DNA of 64,000 nucleotides from the NCBI RefSeq assembly GCF_026626335.1, contig NZ_JAPNTZ010000003.1, forward strand, positions 496,001 through 560,000. Reading direction: 5' to 3'. A program made the translations under genes and the position numbers. Shown here piece after piece: positions 8,764 through 17,439 of the stretch. The stretch is from Paractinoplanes pyxinae (GTDB lineage Bacteria > Actinomycetota > Actinomycetes > Mycobacteriales > Micromonosporaceae). The notes under the pieces are model-generated. The model was not told the origin of the DNA. It ran no database searches and worked only from the letters and a program-made list of their open reading frames with translations. Each line of letters starts with the position of its first letter. Position 1 is the first letter of the stretch.

Positions 8764-9186
8764 ATGCCCTCAGTACTGATCGCCGAGGACGACGAAGACA
8801 TCGCCCTGATCCTGAGCCGGCTGCTCAAACGGTCCGGTTACACGGTGCTGCACGCGCCCGACGGCCAGCGAGCGTTTGAGCTGGCCGTGGCCCACCGGCC
8901 CGAGGTGGTGCTGACCGACCTCGGCATGCCCCGGATGGACGGGCTCGAGCTGACCAAGGCCATCCGGGCCCACGCCGAGCTGCGCGACACGCCGATCATC
9001 ATGCTCAGCGGCCACCTGCACCCGGGCGACAGCGCGCCGATCGCCGCCGGGGTCTGTGTGGTGCTGCTCAAGCCGTGCCCGAACGACCGGCTGCGCGAGG
9101 TCGTCAACGAGCTGACCGAGCTCGGGGCGCACGGGCACTCCGGCGCCGACTCGGGTTGCCCGGCGATGTGGCCGGTATCGGCGTGA
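8764..9186 (+). CDS. Single-domain response regulator
   Basis: A 140-residue CheY-like receiver without an output domain. The acidic pocket is AEDDED near residues 7-12, the phospho-acceptor is in VVLTDLGMPRMDG, the conserved Ser/Thr is in IIMLSGH, and the switch Lys is in VVLLKPC. The ATG at 8764 follows a GGAG motif; an alternative start at 8695 would add a non-conserved tail. Such receivers shuttle phosphate or bind partners. It lies 70 bp after the methyltransferase gene and upstream of a histidine kinase that lacks its own receiver, so pairing with that kinase is plausible. Its KPC in place of the common KPF is a small variation. Confidence 0.9.
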   Translation: MPSVLIAEDDEDIALILSRLLKRSGYTVLHAPDGQRAFELAVAHRPEVVLTDLGMPRMDGLELTKAIRAHAELRDTPIIMLSGHLHPGDSAPIAAGVCVVLLKPCPNDRLREVVNELTELGAHGHSGADSGCPAMWPVSA

Positions 9187-9195
9187 ATCACATTG

Positions 9196-9233
9196 TTGTC
9201 ATAAAGCATATGAAAGCGGGCCTAGGGTATAAA
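9196..9233 (+). promoter_or_regulatory. Possible promoter of the GAF/PAS histidine kinase gene
   Basis: An AT-rich island in otherwise very GC-rich DNA lies 65 bp before the kinase start. It holds TTGTCA (9196-9201) and TAGGGT (9223-9228) merging into TATAAA (9228-9233). The spacing between the first two is 21 bp, longer than the usual 17-18, so the -35 assignment is weak and only the -10-like TAGGGT is reasonably convincing. Confidence 0.25.
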
Positions 9234-9298
9234 TAGCGCGAGCCCGCGGTGTGCGGGAGGTCAGTGGCGGGCGTGCCGCGCGGGGGATCGGGCAACCC

Positions 9299-11308
9299 AT
9301 GGTCGTCGTCGACGAGGCCGTCCTGGCCGATCCGGACCGCCTCGGCGCGGTCCGCACGGCGAAACACACGCTGCCGGCCCTGCCGCTCGCCCCGGCCGCG
9401 CTGGCCCGGCTGGCCGCCCGTCTGCTGGCCACGCCCGAGGCCCAGCTCACCTTGGTCGACCGGGAGGGTGTGCTGCTGGCCGGCGGCGACAGCCCGCCCG
9501 ACGCCGACGTCGCCCGCTGGACCGTCTCGGCCGGTCGAGCCGTCCAGCGCGAGCAGTCCCCGTCCTTCCTGGCCGTGCCGGTGTGCGACGACGCCGGCCG
9601 GCCGGTGGGCGCCCTCGCCGTGTTCGACCCGGTCGCCCGCCGCTGGACCGGCGAGCACGCCCGCATCCTGACCGAGCTGACCGCGCTGGCCCGGCCCGCC
9701 GGCAGCGACTCCTTCCTGGCCGCGCTGGTCGACAACCTGCCGGTCGGCGTCATCGCGTGCGACGCCGACGGGGACGTGGCCGTGGTCAACCACTCGGTGC
9801 GCGAGCTGATCGGGCTGCCCGCCGACGCCGCGGCCCGGCTCTATCCGACCCGGGCCACCGGGGCCCTGTTCGACGCCGACGGCCGGGCCGTGCCGTGGCG
9901 GGAGTCGCCGATCCAGCGCGCCGCGCGCGGCGAGCGGGTCGACACCGACCTGATCGTGCGGGTGACCGGCCGGCGCGAGCGGATCATCGCCGCCACCGCC
10001 CAGCCCATCCTCGACCATCAGGGGCAGCGCCTCGGCGCTGTGGCGGTGGCTCGCGAGGTCACCGCGTTGCGCCGGGCCGAGCGGTTCCGGGAGTGCCACC
10101 GCGCCGTCGAGGAGGCGCTGCGGGCCGCCGACTGCGCGACCGAGGCCGCGCCCGGGGTGCTGGCCGCGCTCGGCGGCACCCTCGGCTGGCCCGCGGCCGA
10201 GCTGTGGCTGGCCGACGAGGACACGGGAGAGCCCGGCCTCGGCGGCCGCTGGTGCGCGCCCGGCAGCGGCCTGGAGGAAGTGCTCGACTTCGCGCCGATC
10301 AAGGGCGCCGGCATCACCGGCCGGGTGTGGGCGAGCGGCCGGCCGATCTGGGTGCCCGACATCGCCGACTCGGCCAGCCTGCGCAGCCCGCTGGAACGCC
10401 GGCGGGCCGCGGCCTGCCTGCGGGCGGGCATCCGGACCGTGCTGGCCGTGCCGGTGCGCGACGCGGACACCGTGCTCGGCGTGCTCACCTGCTACGGCAC
10501 TGCGCCCGAGCCGCACGAGGACCTACTGGCCCTGCTGCTCGACGGCGTGGCCGCCCGGATCGGGGTCTACGTCGCCCTGCGCCGGGCCGAGGCGCTGGCC
10601 CGGCAGCTCTCCCGGGCCAAGGACGACTTCATCGCGCTGGTCAGCCACGAGATGCGCACGCCGCTCACCTCGATCGTGGCCAGCGCGTCGATGCTCGGCG
10701 ACGACGGCTCCGCGCTCGACGAGGAGAGCCGGGCCATGGTCGACGCGGTGCACCGCAACGCCACCAGCCTGCGGGCCGTGGTCGACACCCTGCTCGACCT
10801 GGCCGGCCTCGACTCCGGCCACGTGGCGCTGCACAAGGAACGCGTCGACCTGGCCGCGATCGTGGCCGACGCGCTGGCCGCCGCCCGCCCGGCCGCCGCC
10901 GCGGGCGGGGTGCGCCTGGTGCATCAGCGCGACGAGCCGCTGCTGCTCGAGGGCGACGCCCGGCGGCTGCGGCAGGTCGTCGACGACCTGCTGGCCAACG
11001 CGATCAAGTACAGCCCGCGCGGCGGCGACGCCGAGGTCGTGCTGGTCGAACGGGCCGGCTGCGCCGAACTGACCGTGGCCGACCACGGCATCGGCACCCC
11101 GGCCGACGAACGGGACCGGGTGTTCGACCGCTTCTACCGCGCCAGCAACGTGCGTCACCAGGGCATCGCCGGCAAGGGGCTGGGCCTGAGCCTGGCCCGG
11201 ACGATCGTCGGACTGCACGGGGGCACCATCCGCCTCAGCGGTCACCCGCCACATGGCACAACGGTGCTCATCCGGTTGCCGATCGTTGCCGGGGCCGAAA
11301 ACGCTTAG
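9299..11308 (+). CDS. Sensor histidine kinase (GAF-PAS-GAF-HisKA-HATPase)
   Basis: A cytoplasmic kinase of 669 residues from the ATG at 9299 (685 from an in-frame GTG at 9251). The N-terminal ~120 residues form a GAF-like fold, about 125-260 a PAS domain (LVDNLPVGVIACDADGDVAV as core), about 265-420 a second GAF (GRVWASGRPIWVPDI). The H-box is DDFIALVSHEMRTPLTSI, the N-box LLANAIKYSP, G1 VADHGIGTP and G2 GKGLGLSLART. All catalytic boxes are intact. It precedes a receiver/HD-like gene by 71 bp, so the two likely form a pair, and it follows a single receiver. GAF domains may bind a small ligand; none can be deduced. Confidence 0.92.
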   Translation: MVVVDEAVLADPDRLGAVRTAKHTLPALPLAPAALARLAARLLATPEAQLTLVDREGVLLAGGDSPPDADVARWTVSAGRAVQREQSPSFLAVPVCDDAGRPVGALAVFDPVARRWTGEHARILTELTALARPAGSDSFLAALVDNLPVGVIACDADGDVAVVNHSVRELIGLPADAAARLYPTRATGALFDADGRAVPWRESPIQRAARGERVDTDLIVRVTGRRERIIAATAQPILDHQGQRLGAVAVAREVTALRRAERFRECHRAVEEALRAADCATEAAPGVLAALGGTLGWPAAELWLADEDTGEPGLGGRWCAPGSGLEEVLDFAPIKGAGITGRVWASGRPIWVPDIADSASLRSPLERRRAAACLRAGIRTVLAVPVRDADTVLGVLTCYGTAPEPHEDLLALLLDGVAARIGVYVALRRAEALARQLSRAKDDFIALVSHEMRTPLTSIVASASMLGDDGSALDEESRAMVDAVHRNATSLRAVVDTLLDLAGLDSGHVALHKERVDLAAIVADALAAARPAAAAGGVRLVHQRDEPLLLEGDARRLRQVVDDLLANAIKYSPRGGDAEVVLVERAGCAELTVADHGIGTPADERDRVFDRFYRASNVRHQGIAGKGLGLSLARTIVGLHGGTIRLSGHPPHGTTVLIRLPIVAGAENA

Positions 11309-11379
11309 CCGTCCTCGCCGGTCGTCCGATCAGGGCTGCACAGGGACGACACTTTGACGGTTTCGCGGGGGACAAAGAA

Positions 11380-12513
11380 ATGACCGAACGGCCGACCGTG
11401 CTGCTCGTGGACGACGAGACCGCCATCCTCGAGACGCTTTCGCTGCAGCTGCGCCGCGACCACAAGGTGCTGGTGGCCGGGAGCGGGGCCGAGGCGCTGC
11501 GCCTGCTGGCCGAGTCCGGCCCGGTGGCCGCCGTGATCAGCGACCTGCGCATGCCCGAGATGGACGGCGTCGAGCTGCTGCGCCGCATCCAGGTCGAGTA
11601 CCCGGACACCACCCGCGTGCTGCACACCGCGCAGAGCGACCTGAGCTCGGCCATCGCGGCCATCAACGACGGCGGCGTCTACCGCTACCTGGCCAAGCCG
11701 GTCGGCACCGACGAGCTGCGCGGCACCGTGCACGAGGCGGTCGAGCTCAACGGGCGCGCGACGGCCGACCGTCAGCTGCTCGACAAGACACTCAAGGCCA
11801 GCCTGCAGGCCCTGTTCGGCGTTCTGCAGCTGGCCAGCCCGCTCGCCTTCGCCCGGGCCGGCCGCATCCGCACCCTGGTCTCCGAGCTCTGCCACGACAT
11901 GCAGCTCGACGCCCTGTGGGAGATCGAGGTGGCCGCCATGGCCTCCCAGCTGGGCGCGGTCACCCTGCCGCCGACCGTGCTGGCCAAGCTCGACAAGGGC
12001 CTGCCCTGCACCGACGACGAGCAGGCCATGGTCGACGCGATGCCGGGCGTCGCCGTCCAGCTGCTCAAGAACATCCCCAACCTGTCCGACGTCATCGAGA
12101 TCGTCCGCGGGCTGGGCCTCAACCCGCCGCCGCATCCCAGCCCGCTGGTCGAGGCCGCGGTCGACGTCATCCGCACGGCGATCGACTTCGAGACGCTGGA
12201 GAGCCGTGGGCTCGAGGTGGAGAGCGCGATCACCGTGCTCGAGTGCCGCGACCACAGCGCCCTGCACGTGCTGGCCGCGCTGCGCAAGGTCAAGGGCTGC
12301 GTCCAGGTCAAGGAGAAGGTCCGCGGGCTGCGCGTGGTCGACCTGGAGGTCGGCATGCGGGTCGCCGAGGACATCGTGGCCACCAACGGCCTGGTGCTGA
12401 TCGGCCGGGGCATGGTCGTCACCGAGCTGCTGCTGGACCGGCTGACCAACTTCGCCCGCATGATCGAGATCATCGAGCCGGTGCTCGCCGTGCCCGGCGC
12501 CCGCCGCTTCTAA
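11380..12513 (+). CDS. Response regulator with degenerate HD-GYP-like output
   Basis: A 377-residue protein. Residues 1-125 are a receiver with acceptor Asp55 in VISDLRMPEMDG and switch Lys106 in YRYLAKPV, the usual front end of RpfG-type regulators. Residues about 135-300 keep the helical layout of an HD-GYP domain, including the IPDxIL-like stretch (VTLPPTVLAKLDKG), but the catalytic HD dyad is replaced by Ala188-Ser189 (AAMASQLGAV), and no GYP is visible. About 300-377 is a conserved C-terminal extension with an IVATNGLVLIGRGMVVTE strand pair. It is probably not a phosphodiesterase; a binding or scaffolding role fits better. It follows the GAF/PAS kinase and overlaps an Hpt gene tail to tail by 4 bp. 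Confidence 0.8.
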   Translation: MTERPTVLLVDDETAILETLSLQLRRDHKVLVAGSGAEALRLLAESGPVAAVISDLRMPEMDGVELLRRIQVEYPDTTRVLHTAQSDLSSAIAAINDGGVYRYLAKPVGTDELRGTVHEAVELNGRATADRQLLDKTLKASLQALFGVLQLASPLAFARAGRIRTLVSELCHDMQLDALWEIEVAAMASQLGAVTLPPTVLAKLDKGLPCTDDEQAMVDAMPGVAVQLLKNIPNLSDVIEIVRGLGLNPPPHPSPLVEAAVDVIRTAIDFETLESRGLEVESAITVLECRDHSALHVLAALRKVKGCVQVKEKVRGLRVVDLEVGMRVAEDIVATNGLVLIGRGMVVTELLLDRLTNFARMIEIIEPVLAVPGARRF

Positions 12514-12887
12514 CCGCCGGCGGCCAGCTTCTCGAGGATCGGGAAGACCAGCGCCTGCTCGCAGGCGATCCGGCCAAGCGTCAGGTCGGGATCGAGCACC
12601 ACGCCCTCGCGGGCGGCCTGCTCGACCTCGGCCAGGACGGCGGACAGGGTGGCGGCCCCGATGTTGGACGCCGAGCCCTTCATGGCGTGCGCGTGTTCCC
12701 GCAGCGCGGCGGGGTCGCCGCCGCGCAGCAACTCGCCCAGCCGGTCGACGGCGGCCGGCGTCTTCTCCAGGTACGAGCGGATCAGCCGGCCGAGCAGCGC
12801 CTGCTCGGCCGGGCCGGGGTCGGGCCCGGCGATGTCGGCCATACGGTCGCGGACCTCGTCCTCCCGGCTGCGCTCCATGCGCTCCAT
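12510..12887 (-). CDS. Hpt-domain phosphotransfer protein
   Basis: A small helical protein of 125 residues from ATG 12887 (a second ATG at 12878 is also possible). The phospho-accepting histidine is in LREHAHAMKGSASNIGAA, the hallmark of Hpt four-helix bundles. Such proteins pass phosphate between the receiver of a hybrid kinase and a downstream response regulator. The window contains one hybrid kinase with a C-terminal receiver (5910-7817) and two response regulators, so all parts of a four-step relay are within 7 kb. It converges with the degenerate HD-GYP gene (4-bp overlap) and diverges from the GGDEF-EAL gene (67-bp gap). Confidence 0.85.
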   Translation of the reverse strand: MERMERSREDEVRDRMADIAGPDPGPAEQALLGRLIRSYLEKTPAAVDRLGELLRGGDPAALREHAHAMKGSASNIGAATLSAVLAEVEQAAREGVVLDPDLTLGRIACEQALVFPILEKLAAGG

Positions 12888-12954
12888 CCTGCTGCCCACC
12901 GCCCTTCCCCGGGCCCGTTTCCCCGTGAAGCTCGAAGCCGTGAAGGAGGTCGCA

Positions 12955-15276
12955 GTGCGGATGTCTACGATGCCGCTCGGCGCTGCCGATTCCGTCGAGG
13001 TGACCATCGACCAGCGCGCACCCCTGCGGTACGTCCTCGCTGCCTTCGTGGTCACGCTGGTGGGCGGGCTGTGGTTCCTGACCCGCCCCGGGCCGGACGC
13101 CCTGGCCTACCTGTTCAACCCGTTGGCCGGCCTGGCCGCCATCGGGTCGATCACCGCGCTGCTGCGGAGCACCCGGCTCGAGCCCGCCGGGCGCCGGTTC
13201 TGGCAGTTCATGCTGGCCGGCAGCGCCGGGATCACGGCCGGGTACGCCTGGTTCGCGGTCGACGCCTTCCGCACCGCGCCCGCCCTGCCGTACATGTCCT
13301 ACGGCACCGCCGTGCCCGCCGGCATCGGGCTCCTGCTCTCGATGTGGGCCGTCGTCCGGGTGCCGCTGGGCGTCTCCGGCGCCAACGCCCGCCGCAAGCA
13401 GCTCGTCGACCGGGCGATCGCCTTCGTCGGCGGCGGCAGCGTGATCTGGATCTTCGGGCTGGTCCCCATGGCCACCGCGGCCGACCGCTGGACCACCCAG
13501 TCGCTCGTGCTCACCGGCCTGGCCGGGCTCATCGGCCTCGGCGCGGTGGTGAAGGTGTCGTACATCGCCGGCGGACCGGTCGACCGGCGGGCCCTGCGCC
13601 TGATCGCCGCGGCCGCGCTGGCCTCCGGCGGCATCGCCGTGCTGTCGCTCTACGGCGACGAGGGCGCGCTGCTGGCCCAGTCGGTCGTCATGCCGGCCGC
13701 CTTCCTGCTCGTCGCGGGGGCCGTGCATCAGCAGTGGAGCAACGCCGGCTCGCGGTCTCGCGGCCTCAACACCTGGCTGCCCTACCTGTCCGTGCTCGCC
13801 ATCGACTTCTCGCTGCTCGGCGTGCTGCGCGGCGGCCTGTCGTGGCAGGACCGGGTGGTCGTGCTGGCCGTCGTCGTGCTCACCGCGCTGATCGCGGTGC
13901 GCCAGCTGGCCGCGACCCGCGAGAACCGCCGCCTGATGGACGAGAAGCGGGCCACCGAGGAGCGGCTGCGGCACGACGGCAGCCACGACGGTCTCACCGG
14001 CCTGGCCAACCGCAGCCTGTTCCGCGAGCGGGTCGTCGAGGCCGTCGCGGCCGGCGAGGCGACCGTGCTGCTGGTCGACCTGGACGACTTCAAGGCGGTC
14101 AACGACTCGCTCGGCCACGACGTCGGCGACGAGCTGCTGGTGGCCATGGCGGCGACGCTGCGGACGGTGGCCGGGCCGCACGGCCTGGCCGCCCGGCTCG
14201 GCGGCGACGAGTTCGCGATCCTGCTGACCCGGCCCAACCCCATCGGCGAGACCGTGGCCGACCGGCTGTTCGACGCGCTGTGCGAGCCGATCGGCGCCCA
14301 CCGCCTGCTCACCCACGCCAGCGTCGGGATCGCCACGGCCACCCCGGGCATCGAGCTCGACGAGCTGCTGCGGCAGGCCGACCTGGCCATGTACGCGGCC
14401 AAGCAGCGCGGCAAGGGCAACCGGGTCCGCTTCCACGACGGCATGGAGGAGCCCGTCCTGGCCCACGCGCGCATCGGCGGCGACCTGCGCCGGGCGCTCG
14501 AGGCGGGCGAGTTCCGCCTGCACTACCAGCCGATCGTCGCGCTCGGGGAGGGACAGGTGATCGGCGTCGAGGCGCTGGTGCGCTGGGACCACCCGACCCG
14601 GGGTCTGCTGGCGCCGGCCGAGTTCATCCCGGCCGCCGAGGCCACCGGGCTGATCGTGCCGCTGGGCCGGTTCGTGCTGCGCGAGGCGTGCCGGCAGGCC
14701 GCGGCCTGGCTCGAGGAGTACGGCCCGGACGCGCTGCAGAAGGTCGCGCCCAACGTGTCGGTGCGCCAGCTGCACGACCCGGACTTCGTCGAGGACGTGC
14801 GCGAGGCGCTGGCCGAGACCGGCCTGCCCGCCGACCGCCTGGTGCTGGAGCTGACCGAGTCGGCCGTGCTGCGTGGCGAGCAGGTCTCGCGCACCCTGCA
14901 CGAGCTGCACGCGATGGGCGTACGGCTGGCGCTGGACGACTTCGGCACGGGCGAGTCGTCGCTGAGCCTGCTGCGTTCGTTCCCGGCCTCGATCATCAAG
15001 CTCGACAAGTCGTTCGTGGACGGCATCGAGCTCGACGAGCCGGGCACGCCCGCGGCCGAGGCCCGGCAGGCAGTCGCCCACGCGGTGGCCCAGCTGGCCG
15101 GCGCGCTCGGCCTGGACACCGTGGCCGAGGGCATCGAGTCGCAGGAGCAGGCCGACCGGCTGCGCAGCCTCGGATACACGCTGGGCCAGGGTTACCACAT
15201 GGCCCGGCCGATGCCGGCCGAGCTGATGGGCGAGATGCTGTCGCGGCGGGCCGAGCGCGTCGGGGCCGGGGCTTAG
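12955..15276 (+). CDS. Membrane GGDEF-EAL c-di-GMP turnover protein
   Basis: A 773-residue protein. The start is GTG 12955, five bases after GGAGG (12945-12949); ATG 12961 is the alternative. Residues about 20-330 contain nine or ten hydrophobic helices, then a short coiled linker. The GGDEF domain (about 340-500) has an intact RLGGDEFAIL active site but no RxxD inhibitory site. The EAL domain (about 510-770) keeps VEALVRWDHP, LELTES, LALDDFGTG, IKLDKSFV and TVAEGIES, so it looks catalytically complete. It may both make and degrade c-di-GMP, with the membrane part as sensor, and so influence development or adhesion. Its neighbour Hpt and HD-like genes support a link to the phosphorelay. Confidence 0.93.
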   Translation: MRMSTMPLGAADSVEVTIDQRAPLRYVLAAFVVTLVGGLWFLTRPGPDALAYLFNPLAGLAAIGSITALLRSTRLEPAGRRFWQFMLAGSAGITAGYAWFAVDAFRTAPALPYMSYGTAVPAGIGLLLSMWAVVRVPLGVSGANARRKQLVDRAIAFVGGGSVIWIFGLVPMATAADRWTTQSLVLTGLAGLIGLGAVVKVSYIAGGPVDRRALRLIAAAALASGGIAVLSLYGDEGALLAQSVVMPAAFLLVAGAVHQQWSNAGSRSRGLNTWLPYLSVLAIDFSLLGVLRGGLSWQDRVVVLAVVVLTALIAVRQLAATRENRRLMDEKRATEERLRHDGSHDGLTGLANRSLFRERVVEAVAAGEATVLLVDLDDFKAVNDSLGHDVGDELLVAMAATLRTVAGPHGLAARLGGDEFAILLTRPNPIGETVADRLFDALCEPIGAHRLLTHASVGIATATPGIELDELLRQADLAMYAAKQRGKGNRVRFHDGMEEPVLAHARIGGDLRRALEAGEFRLHYQPIVALGEGQVIGVEALVRWDHPTRGLLAPAEFIPAAEATGLIVPLGRFVLREACRQAAAWLEEYGPDALQKVAPNVSVRQLHDPDFVEDVREALAETGLPADRLVLELTESAVLRGEQVSRTLHELHAMGVRLALDDFGTGESSLSLLRSFPASIIKLDKSFVDGIELDEPGTPAAEARQAVAHAVAQLAGALGLDTVAEGIESQEQADRLRSLGYTLGQGYHMARPMPAELMGEMLSRRAERVGAGA

Positions 15277-15285
15277 GGTTTGGCG

Positions 15286-15807
15286 ATGGACACAGCGGAC
15301 GACGGCACTCGGACGGCCCGGTCCCTGGCCGACCGGCTGGAGGCGTTGCACTTCGCCGAGCTGACCAACGACCAGGCGACGGCCCGCGTCATCGACACGA
15401 TCGCCGAGTGGGCCGTGAGTCTGGGCTGGCGGGTCTACCGCCGGGCGCCCAGTGTCTTTCCGCTGCCGCCACCGCTGCGGGGCCACTCGGTGCTCGACGT
15501 GGCCTGCGCCCGGCCCGACGGCCCGCCGATCGCCGTCGAGGTCGACCGGCTCGACCGGCCGCGCACGGTGGACAAGCTGCTCGCCGAGGCCGCGGCCGGG
15601 CGGGTGGCGATCTGGGTGCGCTGGGGCGCCGGGCCGTTCACGCCGCCACCGCTGCCGGTGCACATGGTGACGCGCGCGGCGGCCCGTACGGCCGGCACGT
15701 GGCACACCGTCACCGACCGGCCGCCGCCGCGGCATTCGGCGGCGCCGATCGAGGAAGCTGTGGCCGAGGAACTGCCGTGGGACGGGACAGAAGGGGTGCA
15801 GCAGTGA
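15286..15807 (+). CDS. Hypothetical protein, possible PD-(D/E)xK-like fold
   Basis: A 173-residue protein starting at ATG 15286 (a TTG at 15280 is also in frame). The first 55 residues are helical. The centre has a strand-turn-strand with Asp71 (SVLDVACARPDG), Glu85 and Asp87 (IAVEVDR) and Lys97 on a following helix (RPRTVDKLLAEA), then a strand AIWVRWG. That order resembles nuclease-like PD-(D/E)xK cores but the motif is E-V-D, so catalysis is uncertain. The C-terminus is Pro-rich. Its stop overlaps the GTG of the next gene (GTGA), so it heads a three-gene coupled operon. Function unknown. Confidence 0.6.
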   Translation: MDTADDGTRTARSLADRLEALHFAELTNDQATARVIDTIAEWAVSLGWRVYRRAPSVFPLPPPLRGHSVLDVACARPDGPPIAVEVDRLDRPRTVDKLLAEAAAGRVAIWVRWGAGPFTPPPLPVHMVTRAAARTAGTWHTVTDRPPPRHSAAPIEEAVAEELPWDGTEGVQQ

Positions 15808-16664
15808 ACGAGTCGCCGCAGAGGCGGGCGTGGCGGGTGACCGAGCCCATCCACGCGATGATCTATTTCGCGCCGGAGGCCGACGAGCGCTACGCCGAGC
15901 TGGGCGTCGCCCCGCAGGACGGCTACTTCGCGTCCCGCGGCGCCGCGTTCGGCGAGTGCGGCCCGGGCATCGTGACGGCCACCTTCTACAACTTCAACCC
16001 GGCCCTGGTCGCCCGGGCGCTGCCGGCGGTCTGGGAGAACACGACCCCGGCCGCGATGACCGAGGCCCGGCTGTGCGCGGTCGATGCCGCGCTGACCCGT
16101 GGGCTGGGCGCCGAGACGCTGGCCTCGCCCGAGGTGGCCGAGGCGGCCGGCCTGGCCCGCGCGGCGGCCGAGGCGGCCACCGCCTGGCCGCAGGGCCGCC
16201 CGCTGTTCGCCGCCCAGGCCGAGCTGCCCTGGCCGGACGAGCCGCACCTGGTGCTGTGGCACGCGCAGACGCTGCTGCGCGAGTTCCGCGGCGACGGGCA
16301 CGTGGCCGCCCTGGTCACGGCCGGCCTCAGCGGGATCGAGGCGCTGCTGCTGCACGTCGCCTCGGGCGAGGCCGACGAGCGGTTCCTGCGGATCACCCGG
16401 GGCTGGCGGCGCGAGGCGTGGGCCGCCGCGGCCGACGGTCTGCGGGCCCGCGGCCTGCTCGACGCCGAGGGCGGGCTCACCGAGACGGGTCGCGAGCTGC
16501 GGGCCGGCATCGAGGCGACCACCGACCGGCTGGCCCAACCGGCCTACGACGCGATCGGGGCCGACGCCTGCACCCGCCTGGCCGAGATCACCCGGCAGCT
16601 CAGCCGCACCCTGGTCAAGGCCGGGATGCTCACCCCGCGGATTCCGGACGGAGGACGATCATGA
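15804..16664 (+). CDS. SCO6745 family protein
   Basis: A 286-residue protein from GTG 15804. The N-terminal IHAMIYFAPEADERYAELG and the following FASRGAAFGECGPGIVTATFYNFNP segment match the actinobacterial SCO6745 family (named after a Streptomyces coelicolor gene; biochemical role not established to my knowledge). The C-terminal part contains a winged-helix-like stretch (RARGLLDAEGGLTETGRELRAGIE) reminiscent of MarR-type folds, but I do not claim DNA binding. It is coupled to both neighbours by 4-bp overlaps (GTGA at 15804-15807, ATGA at 16661-16664), so all three products are likely made together. Confidence 0.75.
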   Translation: MNESPQRRAWRVTEPIHAMIYFAPEADERYAELGVAPQDGYFASRGAAFGECGPGIVTATFYNFNPALVARALPAVWENTTPAAMTEARLCAVDAALTRGLGAETLASPEVAEAAGLARAAAEAATAWPQGRPLFAAQAELPWPDEPHLVLWHAQTLLREFRGDGHVAALVTAGLSGIEALLLHVASGEADERFLRITRGWRREAWAAAADGLRARGLLDAEGGLTETGRELRAGIEATTDRLAQPAYDAIGADACTRLAEITRQLSRTLVKAGMLTPRIPDGGRS

Positions 16665-17428
16665 CCGCGAGCCACCCGGCCTCCTGGTGGTCCCAGTTCC
16701 TCGAAGCGACCGAACGCTTCGACGGCGCGTCGGTGACCGAGGGCCTCAGCGACGAGATCATGCCCAAGATCACCTCGCGGCTTCTGCGGCGCGAGGCCGA
16801 GCTGGCGGCCGACGTGATGGTGCGGCATTTGCAACGGCCGGCCAGCAGCGAGCTCAGCGAGCGGGCCGGGCGGGCGGTCGACCGTCTGGAGGCGACAGTC
16901 GACCGGCTGCGCGAGCGCGCCGCCGACGAGGAGGGCCTGAACGAGGCGTACGCGTTGCTCGACGTCCTGCGAGGCCGGTACCCCGAGGGAGCGTCCGCCG
17001 CGGAACGGTTCGTCGGCACGATGCCGCTGCTGCGGGTCTTTGTCGAGGGTATGCGGCTCGAACGCTTCGACATGGGCCTCGCGATGCGGCTGATCGGCGC
17101 GGGCCAGACCCCGGCCGCGGCCGTGCGGTCGGGTCTGGCCGTCGGCAAGTACGGGTGGTGGCCCGACTGGCTGCTCGGCGTCGTCACCGAGCGGGCTCTG
17201 CAGGGCACGCTGGACGCCGCCACGATCACCGCGCTCGACCAGTGCGCCTACGCCGACCTCAGCCCGTGGCAGGCGCGGATCGCCCGCCGGCTGCTGGGCG
17301 GCGAGGACGAACTGGTCGAGGCGACGGCGCAGCGGCTCGAAAGCCTGGGTGCGGTCGCCGCAGCGGGCAAGCTGCGCGGCGGCGACCTCACCGCGGTGGC
17401 GCTGGCGGCGCGGATGGTCCCCATCTAG
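16661..17428 (+). CDS. Hypothetical helical protein, third gene of coupled operon
   Basis: A 255-residue protein with no family I recognise. It is helical throughout, with charged segments (RAVDRLEATVDRLRERAADE) that could form a short coiled coil near residues 65-90, and no signal peptide or membrane helix. The ATG at 16661 overlaps the previous stop and has a GGAGG seven bases upstream, so translation is coupled to the SCO6745 gene. It ends 11 bp before the convergent end of the substrate-binding protein gene. A role as partner of the SCO6745 protein is an inference from coupling only. Confidence 0.6.
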   Translation: MTASHPASWWSQFLEATERFDGASVTEGLSDEIMPKITSRLLRREAELAADVMVRHLQRPASSELSERAGRAVDRLEATVDRLRERAADEEGLNEAYALLDVLRGRYPEGASAAERFVGTMPLLRVFVEGMRLERFDMGLAMRLIGAGQTPAAAVRSGLAVGKYGWWPDWLLGVVTERALQGTLDAATITALDQCAYADLSPWQARIARRLLGGEDELVEATAQRLESLGAVAAAGKLRGGDLTAVALAARMVPI

Positions 17429-17439
17429 GGGGACGGTTC

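Noticed and set aside
11305..15735. Very long minus-strand open frame (1476 codons) across several genes
   Set aside because: Antisense shadow caused by GC-rich codon bias; product is low-complexity Arg/Gly/His/Gln and every region is better explained by the plus-strand genes with clear domains.
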